Origin: Azoarcus sp. TTM-91
Lineage (GTDB): Bacteria > Pseudomonadota > Gammaproteobacteria > Burkholderiales > Rhodocyclaceae
Reading direction: 5' to 3'
DNA length: 64,000 nucleotides
Assembly: GCF_012911025.1 (NCBI RefSeq)
Contig: NZ_WUEI01000004.1
Coordinates: 1 to 64,000 of the forward strand
Positions 26,256-36,718 of the stretch are shown piece by piece; the stretch's first letter is position 1, and the number at the start of each line of letters is the position of its first letter. The position numbers and the translations under genes were made by a program. Under the pieces are notes generated by a model that saw only the letters and a list, made by a program, of their open reading frames with translations, did not search any database and was not told the origin of the DNA.

Positions 26256-27517
26256 GTGCGCATCATCGATCGGCGCTTCGACAGCAAGAACAAGAGTGCG
26301 GTTAATCGCCAGCGCTTCATGCGGCGCTTCAAGCAGCAGATCCGTCGCGCGGTTTCGGACGCGATCCAGGGGCGCTCCATCCGCGACCTCAACAATGGTG
26401 AGAAGATCTCCATTCCCACCCGCGACCTCTCCGAACCGCATTTCCAGCATGGCCGTGGCGGCGAGTGGGAGCAGGTCTTCCCCGGCAACGACCAGTTCTC
26501 CGGTGGCGACCTCATCAACCGTCCCATGGGGGGTGGCGCCGGCGGCTCGGGCGGCGGCAAGGCCAGCAACGAGGGCGAAGGGGAGGATGATTTCGTCTTC
26601 CAGCTCTCGCGCGAGGAATTCCTCGACGTCTTCTTCGACGATCTTGCCCTGCCCAATCTCGTCCGCACCCAGCTCGCACGTATTACCGACTACAAGACAC
26701 AGCGCGCCGGCTTCACCTCGGACGGCGTGCCCGCCAACATCAACATCGTGCGCTCGATGCGCGGCGCACTCGGCCGCCGGCTGGCGGTCGGCTCGCCCTA
26801 CAACTCACGGCTGCGCGAGCTGCACAAGGAACTCGAAGCCCTGCTGAAGGAGCAGGGCGAAGATAGCGACGAGGTACGCGCCCTGCGGGAAGAGATGGGC
26901 AAGCTGCGCGCCAAGATCGAGCGCATCCCCTTCATCGACAGCTTCGACCTGCGCTACAACAACCGGATAAAGGTGCCACGCCCCACCACCCAGGCAGTGA
27001 TGTTCTGCGTTATGGACGTTTCCGGCTCCATGGACGAGGAGAAAAAGGCCACCGCCAAACGCTTCTTCATGCTGCTCTACCTCTTCCTCAACCGCAGCTA
27101 CGAGCACATCGAGGTCGTCTTCATCCGTCACCACACGGTGGCAAAAGAGGTGGACGAAGATGAGTTCTTCCACTCGCGGGAATCCGGCGGCACGGTAGTG
27201 TCCAGTGCGCTCAACCTGATGCGCGACGTCATCCACCAGCGCTACACCGGTGGCGAATGGAACATCTACGGTGCCCAGGCCTCGGACGGCGACAACTGGG
27301 ACAACGACTCGCCCATCTGCCGCGAGGTGCTGAGCGAAGCCATCCTGCCGTGGTGCCAGTACTTCGCCTACATCGAGATCACGCCCGGGGAACCACAGAA
27401 CCTCTGGCGCGAATACGAAAAACTGCAGGGCGCGCACACCAACTTCGCCTTGCAGCGGATCGAGGAACCGGCCGACATCTATCCGGTGTTCAGAGAACTC
27501 TTCAAGAAGAATCTGGC

Positions 27518-27521
<4 letters not shown>
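26256..27521 (+). CDS. yeaH: YeaH/YhbH family protein with VWA domain (DUF444)
   Basis: Encodes 421 residues (E. coli YeaH 427). It starts at GTG 26256, supported by GGAGGAAG ten bases upstream and the conserved N-terminus [21 protein letters not shown] Gly-rich linker lies at residues 90–102. The C-terminal von Willebrand A domain has the MIDAS motif DVSGS at 254–258. It is an uncharacterised partner of PrkA and SpoVR in stress physiology. Its stop overlaps the spoVR start (ATGA). Confidence 0.93.
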
Positions 27522-29047
<1,526 letters not shown>

Positions 29048-29162
29048 AGGCACCGGCCACGGGCGGCGCCCGGGCCGCCCGATGCGCCCCGGAAGGGCAG
29101 CAGCCCGCCCCCGTCGCGGCTGCAAGCACGCCGACGACGGCCCACTGCGGGGGTCCAGCGCT

Positions 29163-29168
29163 TAGAAT
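29163..29168 (+). promoter_or_regulatory. Candidate -10 of the nnr gene
   Basis: TAGAAT, 39 bases before the ATG at 29208. No clear -35 is visible. Confidence 0.4.
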
Positions 29169-29207
29169 CCAGGCTCTTCCCTCTCCGATAGGCCGAAAGA
29201 CGCCGCC

Positions 29208-30713
29208 ATGTTCTCGCCTGTTCTCCCCATCTATTCCGTCGCCGGCATCCGCGAGATCGAGAAGACCCTCGTACCCACCGCCCGCCCCTCCCTGATGGAA
29301 CGCACCGGGCGCGCCGCGGCGGAGGATGCGGTGCGGCTCATCATGGATCGCCCCGGCCCCATCCTCATCGCCTGTGGCCCCGGCAACAACGGCGGCGACG
29401 GCTTCGTCATGGCGCGGCAGCTGCGCCAGGCCGGGCGCGACGTCACCGTCGCCTTCGCCGGCAACGCGGAAAGCCTGCCGCCGGAAGCCGCCAAGGCTCA
29501 TCACGACTATCTTGCCGCTGGCGGCAGCACCGTATGCGATCTGCCGGCCGCACCGGCGCAGGGCTGGGCACTGGTGGTGGACGCCCTGTTCGGCATCGGT
29601 CTCACCCGCCCCGTCGAAGGCCGCCTCGCCGCCTGGATCCATACCCTCAACGCCCAGCAAGCGCCGCGCATGGCCCTGGACGTGCCCAGTGGCCTGGATG
29701 CGGACACCGGCCGCCTGCTAGGCGCCACCTTCCACGCCACCCACACCACCACCTTCATCGCCCTCAAGCCCGGCCTGCTGACGCTGGACGGCCCCGACCA
29801 CTGCGGCGAAATCTCGGTGCAGCGGCTGGAGGTCGACGGCCCCGCCTGGGTGCCGGCACTGGGCCGCGCCATCCGCCCCAGCCTGTTCCGCGAGCACCTG
29901 GTGCCGCGACCGCGCAACACCCACAAGGGCCTGCATGGCGACGTCGGCATCCTGGGCGGCGACGCCGGCATGGTGGGCGCCGCGCTGCTCGCCGGCCGCG
30001 CCGCGCTGTGGCTGGGCACCGGCCGGGTGCTGATCGGCCTGCTGGATGCCCAGGCGCCCGCCGTCGATCCGCTGCACCCTGAACTCATGCTGCGCAAGGC
30101 CGACGCCCTGCCCGAGCGGCTCACCGCCCTGGCCGTCGGCCCCGGCCTCGGCACCCGGCCGGAAGCCGCGCCCTTGCTGGCAGCCGCCTTGGCGCGTGAC
30201 ATTCCGCTGGTGCTGGATGCGGATGCCCTCAACCTGCTGGGCCAGGACGCCAGCCTGCGCGACGCCCTGCTCCAGCGCAGCGCGCCCACCGTGCTCACGC
30301 CCCATCCGGCCGAAGCCGGCCGCATGCTGGGCAGCGACACCGCCAGCGTGCAGCGCGACCGCCTCGCCGCCACACTGGAACTGGCCCGCCGCTTCCACTC
30401 GCTGGTGGTGCTCAAGGGTTGCGGCAGTCTCATCGCCACGCCCGAGGGCAACTGGTATGTGAATGGCACCGGCCACCCGGGCATGGCCACCGCTGGCATG
30501 GGCGACGTGCTCACCGGCCTGGTCGTCAGCCTGCTGGCCCAGGGCTGGCCGGCGGAATCGGCGTTGATCGCCGCAGTCCACCTGCACGGCGCCGCCGCCG
30601 ACCGCTTGGCGCGGGAAGGCATAGGCCCCATCGGCCTCACCGCCGGCGAAGTCATCGATGCCGCCCGCGGCGTCTACAACGGCTGGCTCATCGAGGCTAC
30701 TCGCGGCCGTTGA
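29208..30713 (+). CDS. nnr: Bifunctional NAD(P)H-hydrate repair enzyme Nnr (epimerase and dehydratase)
   Basis: Encodes 501 residues, standard for the fused enzyme. It repairs hydrated NAD(P)H. The N-terminal YjeF_N domain (about 1–215) interconverts the R and S epimers, with the signature GPGNNGGDGFVMARQL at about 61–76. The C-terminal carbohydrate-kinase-like domain (about 225–495) dehydrates the S form, with GHPGMATAGMGDVLTGLV near residue 425. Its stop codon directly abuts the stop of the convergent AraC gene (TGATCA). Confidence 0.95.
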   Translation: MFSPVLPIYSVAGIREIEKTLVPTARPSLMERTGRAAAEDAVRLIMDRPGPILIACGPGNNGGDGFVMARQLRQAGRDVTVAFAGNAESLPPEAAKAHHDYLAAGGSTVCDLPAAPAQGWALVVDALFGIGLTRPVEGRLAAWIHTLNAQQAPRMALDVPSGLDADTGRLLGATFHATHTTTFIALKPGLLTLDGPDHCGEISVQRLEVDGPAWVPALGRAIRPSLFREHLVPRPRNTHKGLHGDVGILGGDAGMVGAALLAGRAALWLGTGRVLIGLLDAQAPAVDPLHPELMLRKADALPERLTALAVGPGLGTRPEAAPLLAAALARDIPLVLDADALNLLGQDASLRDALLQRSAPTVLTPHPAEAGRMLGSDTASVQRDRLAATLELARRFHSLVVLKGCGSLIATPEGNWYVNGTGHPGMATAGMGDVLTGLVVSLLAQGWPAESALIAAVHLHGAAADRLAREGIGPIGLTAGEVIDAARGVYNGWLIEATRGR

Positions 30714-31649
30714 TCAAGCGCCCCGCCGCTCGCCCGGCGTCATGCCGAAGCGGCGGCGGAAGGCGCGGTTGAAGTAGGACAGGTCGGAGAAGCCGACCGC
30801 ATAGGCGATCTCGCCCACCCGCGCCCGGCCGTTGCAGGCCAGTTGCCGCTCCGCCGCCAGCAAGCGCTGCTCCAGCAGATGGCCGGTGAAGGTCTGGCCC
30901 TGCTCCTTGAACAACGCCTGCAGCGTGCGCGGCGCCAGGTTCAGGTAGCCCGCTACCGCCGCCAGGTCCAGCGCCGGCTCGCCCAGGCGGGCACGGATGT
31001 AGGCGCAGCCGCGGCGGAACAGTTCCCGCCGCACCGCCGCCCGCGCCGCCTCCCCGGCCTGCTCCTGCACACCGATGGCCACCGCCAGCAGGTCCATGAA
31101 GCAGCCCGCCGCGTGATCAGCCGCCGTCGCGTCCAGCGAGGCCGCGGTGCGCGCCAGCGTGCCGGCATAGCCGAGGAAGAGTTCGCTCGCGCCGCCGGGC
31201 ACCAGCGGCCGCGCCACCGCCTCGCCCAGCTCGGCGTTCCGCGCCGCCAGGCCGGCCAGCGGCACGCGGAAGCAGGTCATGCTCACTTCTTCCTGGAAAT
31301 CCAGCTCGAAGGGTGAGATGCCGAAGTTGATGCTGACGCCGGCGCGGGCAACCAACTGCTCCCGCCCGTTCTGCCGCAGCCGGCAGCGGCCGCGATGGTG
31401 CAGATTGATGAAGGCCCAGCCGCTCTCGCCGCCGCTGCCGCCACGCCTCACCCGGTAGGACTCCGCCTCCAGGCTGTTCACCGCCAACGTGCCCAGGTCC
31501 AGCGCCCGCAGCCGTGCGCGGAAGGGGCGGCCGCCGCCGGAACGCTCAGTGCGCACCCGCAGGAAGGCGTCGCACACCGCGTCGTTCCAGAACGCCACGC
31601 CGTCACGCTCCGACAAGCCTTCGGTACTCCAGGTCCGCATCACGCCCAT
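30714..31649 (-). CDS. AraC/XylS family transcriptional regulator (FeaR-like)
   Basis: Encodes 311 residues. The N-terminal 200 residues form a ligand-sensing domain of the type seen in FeaR/AlkS-like regulators. The C-terminal 100 residues hold two helix-turn-helix motifs: LDLAAVAGYLNLAPRTLQAL and the second with VGEIAYAVGFSDLSYFNRAF plus the family hallmark GMTPGERR. I start at ATG 31649, with AGGGGAG about seven bases upstream; the frame is open to 31751. It is divergent from an aldehyde dehydrogenase gene (211 bases between starts) and probably controls it, by analogy with feaR/feaB. Confidence 0.88.
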   Translation of the reverse strand: MGVMRTWSTEGLSERDGVAFWNDAVCDAFLRVRTERSGGGRPFRARLRALDLGTLAVNSLEAESYRVRRGGSGGESGWAFINLHHRGRCRLRQNGREQLVARAGVSINFGISPFELDFQEEVSMTCFRVPLAGLAARNAELGEAVARPLVPGGASELFLGYAGTLARTAASLDATAADHAAGCFMDLLAVAIGVQEQAGEAARAAVRRELFRRGCAYIRARLGEPALDLAAVAGYLNLAPRTLQALFKEQGQTFTGHLLEQRLLAAERQLACNGRARVGEIAYAVGFSDLSYFNRAFRRRFGMTPGERRGA

Positions 31650-31860
31650 GACGACTCCCCTTGGCAAGCCCAGGCGGCGGATCAGGACAATCCGCCATGC
31701 GCCTCCGTCCAAGACCGGCCACCGGCGGCTGCCGATACTGCCTGACGCCAAGACGCATCCCGCAACGATTGCGCGAAGCCTGCCCGCACGCTATCCGCTT
31801 CTTGCATCGACGAAACGTCGCGGCGCCCCGACCCGTATCGACAGAGAGAGGCCCACGAAG

Positions 31861-33327
31861 ATGAACGCCCCGCACGATCCGCAACTGCAGACCTACGCTC
31901 CCTACATTGGCGGCCGCACCTGGGAGTCCGCCGATCAACCGGTCACGCCGGTGATCAACCCCTACACCCGGAAACCCATCGCCCTGGTGCGGCAGGCCAC
32001 CGCCGCCGACATCGACGCCGCCATCACCGCCGCACAGGAAGCGCAGAAAGCCTGGGGCAAGACCCTGGCCTCCGAGCGCGAGGCCATCCTCTGCCGCGCC
32101 GCCGACATCGTCGAGAAGCGCCGCATGGAGATCGCCAAGGTGCTGATCGAGGAAGGCGGCAACGTCTTCGGCAAGGCGATGTTCGAGTGCGACTACATGA
32201 TCAGCACCTTCCGCATCGCCGCCGGCCAGGCACGCGACGTGCGCGGCGAAACCATGCCGGCGGACGCGCCGGGCCGCATCTCGATGACGGTGCGCCAGCC
32301 GCTGGGCGTGGTCGCCGGCATCGGCCCCTTCAACGCCCCCTTCCTGCTCACCGGCAAGAAGCTCGCGCCGGCGCTGGCCGCCGGCAATGCCTTCGTGCTC
32401 AAGCCCTCGCCCTACACCCCGCTGGCGGCGCTGAAGTTCGCCGAAATCCTGGAAGAAGCCGGCCTGCCGCCGGGCGTGTTCAACGTCATCCCGACCACCA
32501 ACGAAGCGCTGGGCGACAAGCTGTTCGCCGACCCGCGGGTGAAGCTGGTGACCTTCACCGGCTCGGCCAGAACCGGCCGCATCCTCGCCGAGCTGGCCGG
32601 CCGCTACATGAAGCGCATCGTGCTGGAACTGGGCGGCAAGAGCCCCATCGTCATCCTCGCCGACGCCGACCTGGACTACGCGGTGCGCGCCGCCGCCTTC
32701 GGCATCTTCTTCAACCAGGGCCAGGTGTGCATGGCCAATTCCCGCATCATCGTCGAGGCGCCCATCTACGAACGCTTCTGCGCAGCCTTCGCCGCCAAGG
32801 TTCGCACCGTGCCCTACGGCGACCCGGCCAACCCCGGCACCGCGGTCGGCCCGCTGATCAACCCGGCGCAGTGCGACTTCATCCGCGGCCACATCGACGA
32901 CGCCCTCGCCAAGGGCGCCCGCCTGCTCACCGGCGGCGAACGCCACGGCGCCATCTTCGAGCCCTCGGTGCTGGCTGGCGTCAGGCCCGGCATGGAGGTG
33001 TACAACGAGGAGAGCTTCGGCCCGCTGGCCTCCGTCCTGGAAGCGCGCGACTACGAGCATGCGGTGGAGCTGGCCAACGACACCTCCTACGGCCTCTCCT
33101 CCGGCATCGTCACCAACGACCTGCAGAAGGCCTTCGATTTCGCTCTGCGGGTGGAAGCCGGCGCGGTGCACATCAACGACAACTCCTTCGACGACGATCC
33201 CAACGCCCCCTTCGGCGGCCAGAAGGACAGCGGCTACGGCCGCGAGAACGGCCGCTATTCGGTGGCCGACATGACCGAGCTGAAGTGGATCACCGTGCAG
33301 CTCGGCCAGCGCCAGCTGCCGTTCTGA
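31861..33327 (+). CDS. NAD(P)-dependent aldehyde dehydrogenase, aromatic-aldehyde type
   Basis: Encodes 488 residues. The catalytic Cys290 lies in NQGQVCMANSR and the general base Glu256 in LELGGKSP; their 34-residue spacing is standard for the family. The nucleotide-binding G-x-x-x-x-G is TFTGSARTG near residue 238. Sequence character is closest to benzaldehyde, vanillin and salicylaldehyde dehydrogenases, which oxidise aromatic aldehydes to acids; the exact substrate is not determined. The divergent AraC-type regulator supports substrate-inducible expression. Confidence 0.85.
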   Translation: MNAPHDPQLQTYAPYIGGRTWESADQPVTPVINPYTRKPIALVRQATAADIDAAITAAQEAQKAWGKTLASEREAILCRAADIVEKRRMEIAKVLIEEGGNVFGKAMFECDYMISTFRIAAGQARDVRGETMPADAPGRISMTVRQPLGVVAGIGPFNAPFLLTGKKLAPALAAGNAFVLKPSPYTPLAALKFAEILEEAGLPPGVFNVIPTTNEALGDKLFADPRVKLVTFTGSARTGRILAELAGRYMKRIVLELGGKSPIVILADADLDYAVRAAAFGIFFNQGQVCMANSRIIVEAPIYERFCAAFAAKVRTVPYGDPANPGTAVGPLINPAQCDFIRGHIDDALAKGARLLTGGERHGAIFEPSVLAGVRPGMEVYNEESFGPLASVLEARDYEHAVELANDTSYGLSSGIVTNDLQKAFDFALRVEAGAVHINDNSFDDDPNAPFGGQKDSGYGRENGRYSVADMTELKWITVQLGQRQLPF

Positions 33328-33341
33328 GCGGCAAGGACGCC

Positions 33342-33371
33342 GCCGGCGGGCCAATCTCACGGCCCGCCGGC
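33342..33371 (+). terminator. GC-rich hairpin after the aldehyde dehydrogenase gene
   Basis: GCCGGCGGGCC (33342–33352) and GGCCCGCCGGC (33361–33371) form a perfect 11-bp stem with an 8-base loop, 15 bases after the stop codon. No T-run follows, so intrinsic termination is not certain. Confidence 0.5.
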
Positions 33372-33423
33372 CCTGCCGGGCAAGCGGAAGCCTCGCAACG
33401 CTTGCCGGCGCGCCGACGCGGAT

Positions 33424-33429
33424 TACAAT
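33424..33429 (+). promoter_or_regulatory. Candidate -10 of the HD-GYP gene
   Basis: TACAAT, 27 bases before the ATG at 33457, giving a leader of about 20 bases. The -35 is not clear. Confidence 0.4.
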
Positions 33430-33456
33430 CGATGCAACCCCAAGCAGCCAGAGTTC

Positions 33457-34713
33457 ATGCAGAAACTCAGCATCGACCGCCTCCAGCCCGGCATCTTCAT
33501 TTCCCTCGCCTCCGTGGGCTGGCTGCGCCATCCCTTCCTGATCAACGAGTTCCGGCTCTCCAGCGAGAAGCAGATCCAGACGCTGCGCGAGATGGGCCTG
33601 ACCGAGATCGCCTGGGACCCGGCGCGCAGCAGCGCCCAGCCCCTGCCTGAGCGTGCCGGCGCCGCTGCCCAGGGCGGCCCCGCCGACGAGGAAGACTTCG
33701 GCAGCGCCGCCCTGGCCGGCATGCTGGACGAGAAGCGCGAGCGCGCCGCCCAGTTGCGCCAGCAGCGCGAGGGCCTCGCCCGGCGCGAGCGCCAGTACGA
33801 GCAGGAAGCCATCGCCGCCGGCGAGATCCTCAAAGGCTTCGCCGCCAAGCCGGCGGAATCCCACGCCAAGGCCAGGAACCTGGTGGGTGGCGTGGTCAGC
33901 GGACTGGTCGGAAGCGAGAGCATGGTCATCCACCTGGTGAACCAGAAAAGCCGCGAGGCCGGCATCGCCTTCCACTCGCTCAACGTCATGGTGCTGTCGC
34001 TGCTGCTGGGCCGCGCCGCCAAGCTGAGCGAGGAAGAGTTGAAGCTGCTGGGCCTGGGCGCGCTGCTCCACGACATCGGCAAGGCGGAGATCCCCGCCCG
34101 CGTGCTGCGCAGCCATGCCCGCACCCCGCCCGAGGAAGCGTTCTATCGCGCCCACATCGGCTACGGCATCAAGGCGGTGGCGGCAGTGCGCGAACTGCCG
34201 GTACCGGTGCGCAACATCATCGCCTGCCACCATGAGCACTGGGACGGCAGCGGCTTTCCCAACGCCCTGGCCGGCGAGAAGATCCCGCGACTGGCGCGCT
34301 TCGCCGCCATCGGCAACCGCTACGACAATCTGTGCAACCCCTTCGACCTGCGTGAAGCCAAGACGCCGGCCGAAGCGCTGCGGCAGATGTTCCGCAGCGA
34401 AGCCGCCCACTTCGACCCGGCGTTGCTGCAGCTCTTCGTCCGCACCATGGGCGTGTATCCGCCAGGCAGCTTCGTCGCCCTCTCCAACGGCGCCGTCGGC
34501 CTGGTGGTGGAGACCCACTCGGACGACCTGCTGCGGCCGCTGGTGATGCTCCACGACGCCGATGTGCCGCGCAACGAAGCCATGCTGCTGGACCTGAAGG
34601 AGGTGGACCTCAAGGTCGCCAGCGCCCTCAGCCCGGCCAAGCTGCCGGTGGAAGTGGTGGAGTACCTCGCTCCGCGCGGCCGGGTGGACTACTACGTCGA
34701 GGGCAGCGGCTGA
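33457..34713 (+). CDS. HD-GYP domain protein, putative cyclic-di-GMP phosphodiesterase (GYP is GFP)
   Basis: Encodes 418 residues. The N-terminal 70 residues fit DUF3391, commonly joined to HD-GYP domains. A charged, possibly coiled-coil segment (EKRERAAQLRQQREGLARRE) covers about 92–115. The HD-GYP domain holds His205-Asp206 in LLHDIGK and HHEHWDGSGFP near 258–268. The signature tripeptide is Gly-Phe-Pro (266–268) instead of Gly-Tyr-Pro. The metal-binding His/Asp residues are present, so hydrolysis of cyclic-di-GMP is plausible. No membrane segment or receiver domain is visible. The last 90 residues form a domain after HD-GYP that I do not recognise. Confidence 0.85.
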   Translation: MQKLSIDRLQPGIFISLASVGWLRHPFLINEFRLSSEKQIQTLREMGLTEIAWDPARSSAQPLPERAGAAAQGGPADEEDFGSAALAGMLDEKRERAAQLRQQREGLARRERQYEQEAIAAGEILKGFAAKPAESHAKARNLVGGVVSGLVGSESMVIHLVNQKSREAGIAFHSLNVMVLSLLLGRAAKLSEEELKLLGLGALLHDIGKAEIPARVLRSHARTPPEEAFYRAHIGYGIKAVAAVRELPVPVRNIIACHHEHWDGSGFPNALAGEKIPRLARFAAIGNRYDNLCNPFDLREAKTPAEALRQMFRSEAAHFDPALLQLFVRTMGVYPPGSFVALSNGAVGLVVETHSDDLLRPLVMLHDADVPRNEAMLLDLKEVDLKVASALSPAKLPVEVVEYLAPRGRVDYYVEGSG

Positions 34714-34785
34714 GCACTCACCCGCGCGCTTTCTCCATCGCTGCACCGGCCGGGCCCGCTCCCGCCGATAACAAGAACAAGGACC

Positions 34786-35676
34786 ATGCCCGACTCCCCT
34801 ACCCACCTGCTGCGCGCCGTCCTGCTGCTGCTCGGCGCGCTCGTTCTCTTCGTGTTGCTGGACGCCACCTCCAAGTACCTCGGCCGCAACTACCCGGTGC
34901 CCATGCTGGTGTGGACGCGCTACGTGGTGCATTTCCTGTTGATGGTGGTGTTCCTCGCGCCGTCGATGCGGCTGCGGCTGGTGAACACCCGGCGCCCGAC
35001 CCGCCAGGTGGTGCGCTCGCTCTGCCTGCTGGGCACCACCTTCTGTGCCATGGCGGCGCTGTCGCGCATGCCGCTGGCGGAAACCACCGCCATCGTCTTC
35101 GCCGCGCCGCTCATCGTCACCCTGCTCGCCCGGCCAGTGCTGGGAGAACGCATCGGCGCGCTGCGCTGGGTGGCGGTCACCGTCGGCTTCGTCGGCGTGC
35201 TGCTCATCGCCCGCCCCGGTAGCGGCCTGGTGGCGGAAGGCATCGCCTTCGCCCTGGGCGGCGCAGTCAGTTATGCCATCTACCAGATCCTCACCCGCCA
35301 GCTCTCGCCCACCGAGAACCCTGTGACCATGCTGTTCTACACCGCGCTCATCGGCAGCGCCGGCATGTCGCTGGCCTTGCCCTGGATCTGGGGCGGGCCG
35401 ATGCCGGGGCTGGTGGACGGGCTGCTGTTCCTGTCCATGGGTGTGTATGGCGGCCTCGGCCACTTCCTGCTCATCCGCGCCTTCCGCGACGCGCCGGCCT
35501 CGGTGTTGTCGCCCATCCTCTACGTGCAACTGGTGTGGGCGACGCTGTTCGGCTGGCTGGTGTTCGACCATGTGCCGGACGGCGCCGCGCTTGGCGGCAT
35601 CCTGACCATCGCCGTGGCCGGCGCCATCATCGCGCTGGACAGCCGCCGCCTGCGGCCCGCGGTGGAGCCGGGCTGA
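34786..35676 (+). CDS. DMT superfamily (EamA) transporter
   Basis: Encodes 296 residues with about ten hydrophobic segments in two repeated EamA halves (about 10–135 and 150–285). The conserved ARPGSG at the end of the first half and the TRQLSP/SPILYVQLVWATLFGW region of the second are typical. These inner-membrane proteins export metabolites or amino-acid-like compounds; the substrate is unknown. It lies 72 bases after the HD-GYP gene and ends 71 bases before nadC. Confidence 0.88.
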   Translation: MPDSPTHLLRAVLLLLGALVLFVLLDATSKYLGRNYPVPMLVWTRYVVHFLLMVVFLAPSMRLRLVNTRRPTRQVVRSLCLLGTTFCAMAALSRMPLAETTAIVFAAPLIVTLLARPVLGERIGALRWVAVTVGFVGVLLIARPGSGLVAEGIAFALGGAVSYAIYQILTRQLSPTENPVTMLFYTALIGSAGMSLALPWIWGGPMPGLVDGLLFLSMGVYGGLGHFLLIRAFRDAPASVLSPILYVQLVWATLFGWLVFDHVPDGAALGGILTIAVAGAIIALDSRRLRPAVEPG

Positions 35677-35708
35677 GGCCGGCCGGGTCCGTTGCGGCCG
35701 GGGGCCGG

Positions 35709-35717
35709 TGCTAAAAT
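35709..35717 (+). promoter_or_regulatory. Candidate extended -10 of nadC
   Basis: TGCTAAAAT fits an extended -10 and ends 30 bases before the nadC ATG. TTGCGG lies upstream but at too short a spacing to be a normal -35. Confidence 0.5.
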
Positions 35718-35747
35718 CGCCCGGTCAACCTAGAAGCGACTCCACTC

Positions 35748-36596
35748 ATGACTCTTTCCGAGCAGCTCCGCGTCGAGATCCAGCGCAACGTCGCCACCTC
35801 CCTGGCCGAGGACATCGGCACCGGCGACCTCACCGCCCGCCTCATCCCCGCCGATACAGATGCCCGCGGCCGCGTCATCACCCGCGAGAACGCGGTGGTG
35901 TGCGGCACGGCCTGGTTCGACGCCGCCTTCGCCGCGCTGGACCCGGCCTCCACCGTGCTCTGGCATGTGCGCGACGGCGACCGCGTCGAAGCCGGCCAGA
36001 CCCTGTGCGACGTGGTGGCCGGCGCCCGCACCCTGCTCACCGCCGAACGCACCGCGCTGAACTTCCTGCAGCTGCTCTCCGGCACCGCCACCGTCACCCG
36101 CCGCTTCGTGGACGCGGTGGCCGGCACCCGCGCCCGGATCATCGACACCCGCAAGACCCTGCCCGGCCTGCGCCTGGCGCAGAAGTACGCGGTGGCGGTG
36201 GGCGGCGGCACCAACCACCGCATCGGCCTGTACGACGGCATCCTGATCAAGGAGAACCACATCATCGCCGCCGGCGGCATCCGCCAGGTGGTGGAACAGG
36301 CGCGCGCCATCGCGCCGTCCAACGTCTTCATCGAGGTCGAGGTGGAGAACCTGGAAGAGCTGCGCGAGGCGCTGGATGCGGGCGTCACCATGGTACTGCT
36401 GGACAACATGAGCCTGGAGGAAATGGCCGAGGCGGTGCGCATCACCAATGGCCGCGCCGAGCTGGAAGCCTCCGGCGGCGTCAGCTTCGACAAGGTGCGC
36501 GCCATCGCCGAAACCGGGGTGGACCGCATCTCCATCGGCAGCCTGACCAAGGACGTCACCGCGCTGGACCTCTCGCTGCGCCACGTCGAGGAATGA
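35748..36596 (+). CDS. nadC: Nicotinate-nucleotide pyrophosphorylase (carboxylating)
   Basis: Encodes 282 residues. Converts quinolinate and PRPP to nicotinate mononucleotide in de novo NAD synthesis. Key residues are visible in [16 protein letters not shown] (residues 137–152), [20 protein letters not shown] (about 155–174) and [11 protein letters not shown]. nadA and nadB are not in the window. A strong terminator follows. Confidence 0.96.
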   Translation: MTLSEQLRVEIQRNVATSLAEDIGTGDLTARLIPADTDARGRVITRENAVVCGTAWFDAAFAALDPASTVLWHVRDGDRVEAGQTLCDVVAGARTLLTAERTALNFLQLLSGTATVTRRFVDAVAGTRARIIDTRKTLPGLRLAQKYAVAVGGGTNHRIGLYDGILIKENHIIAAGGIRQVVEQARAIAPSNVFIEVEVENLEELREALDAGVTMVLLDNMSLEEMAEAVRITNGRAELEASGGVSFDKVRAIAETGVDRISIGSLTKDVTALDLSLRHVEE

Positions 36597-36628
36597 GGCG
36601 GCTGGCATGAGCCGGCTCCCGCAAAGCA

Positions 36629-36661
36629 GAACGGCCCGCACCTGCGGGCCGTTCCGTTTTT
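36629..36661 (+). terminator. nadC rho-independent terminator
   Basis: Complementary 12-base arms (36629–36640 and 36643–36654) form a GC-rich hairpin followed by CGTTTTT. The two-base gap between the arms means the innermost pairs must open. Confidence 0.9.
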
Positions 36662-36690
36662 CAGCGCCGGGCGAACCGTCCGCCGGCACC

Positions 36691-36718
36691 ATCACTCAAT
36701 GGCCATCACTCAATGGCC
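36691..36718. repeat. 14-bp tandem duplication at the emrB stop codon
   Basis: ATCACTCAATGGCC occurs twice in direct tandem. The right copy contains the emrB stop (36710–36712) and the left copy a duplicate of it, so repeat slippage would not alter the protein. Confidence 0.85.

Noticed and set aside
31603..35571. 1322-residue open frame on the minus strand
   Set aside because: It runs opposite three well-supported genes (aldehyde dehydrogenase, HD-GYP, DMT transporter) and its translation has no domain-like sequence.
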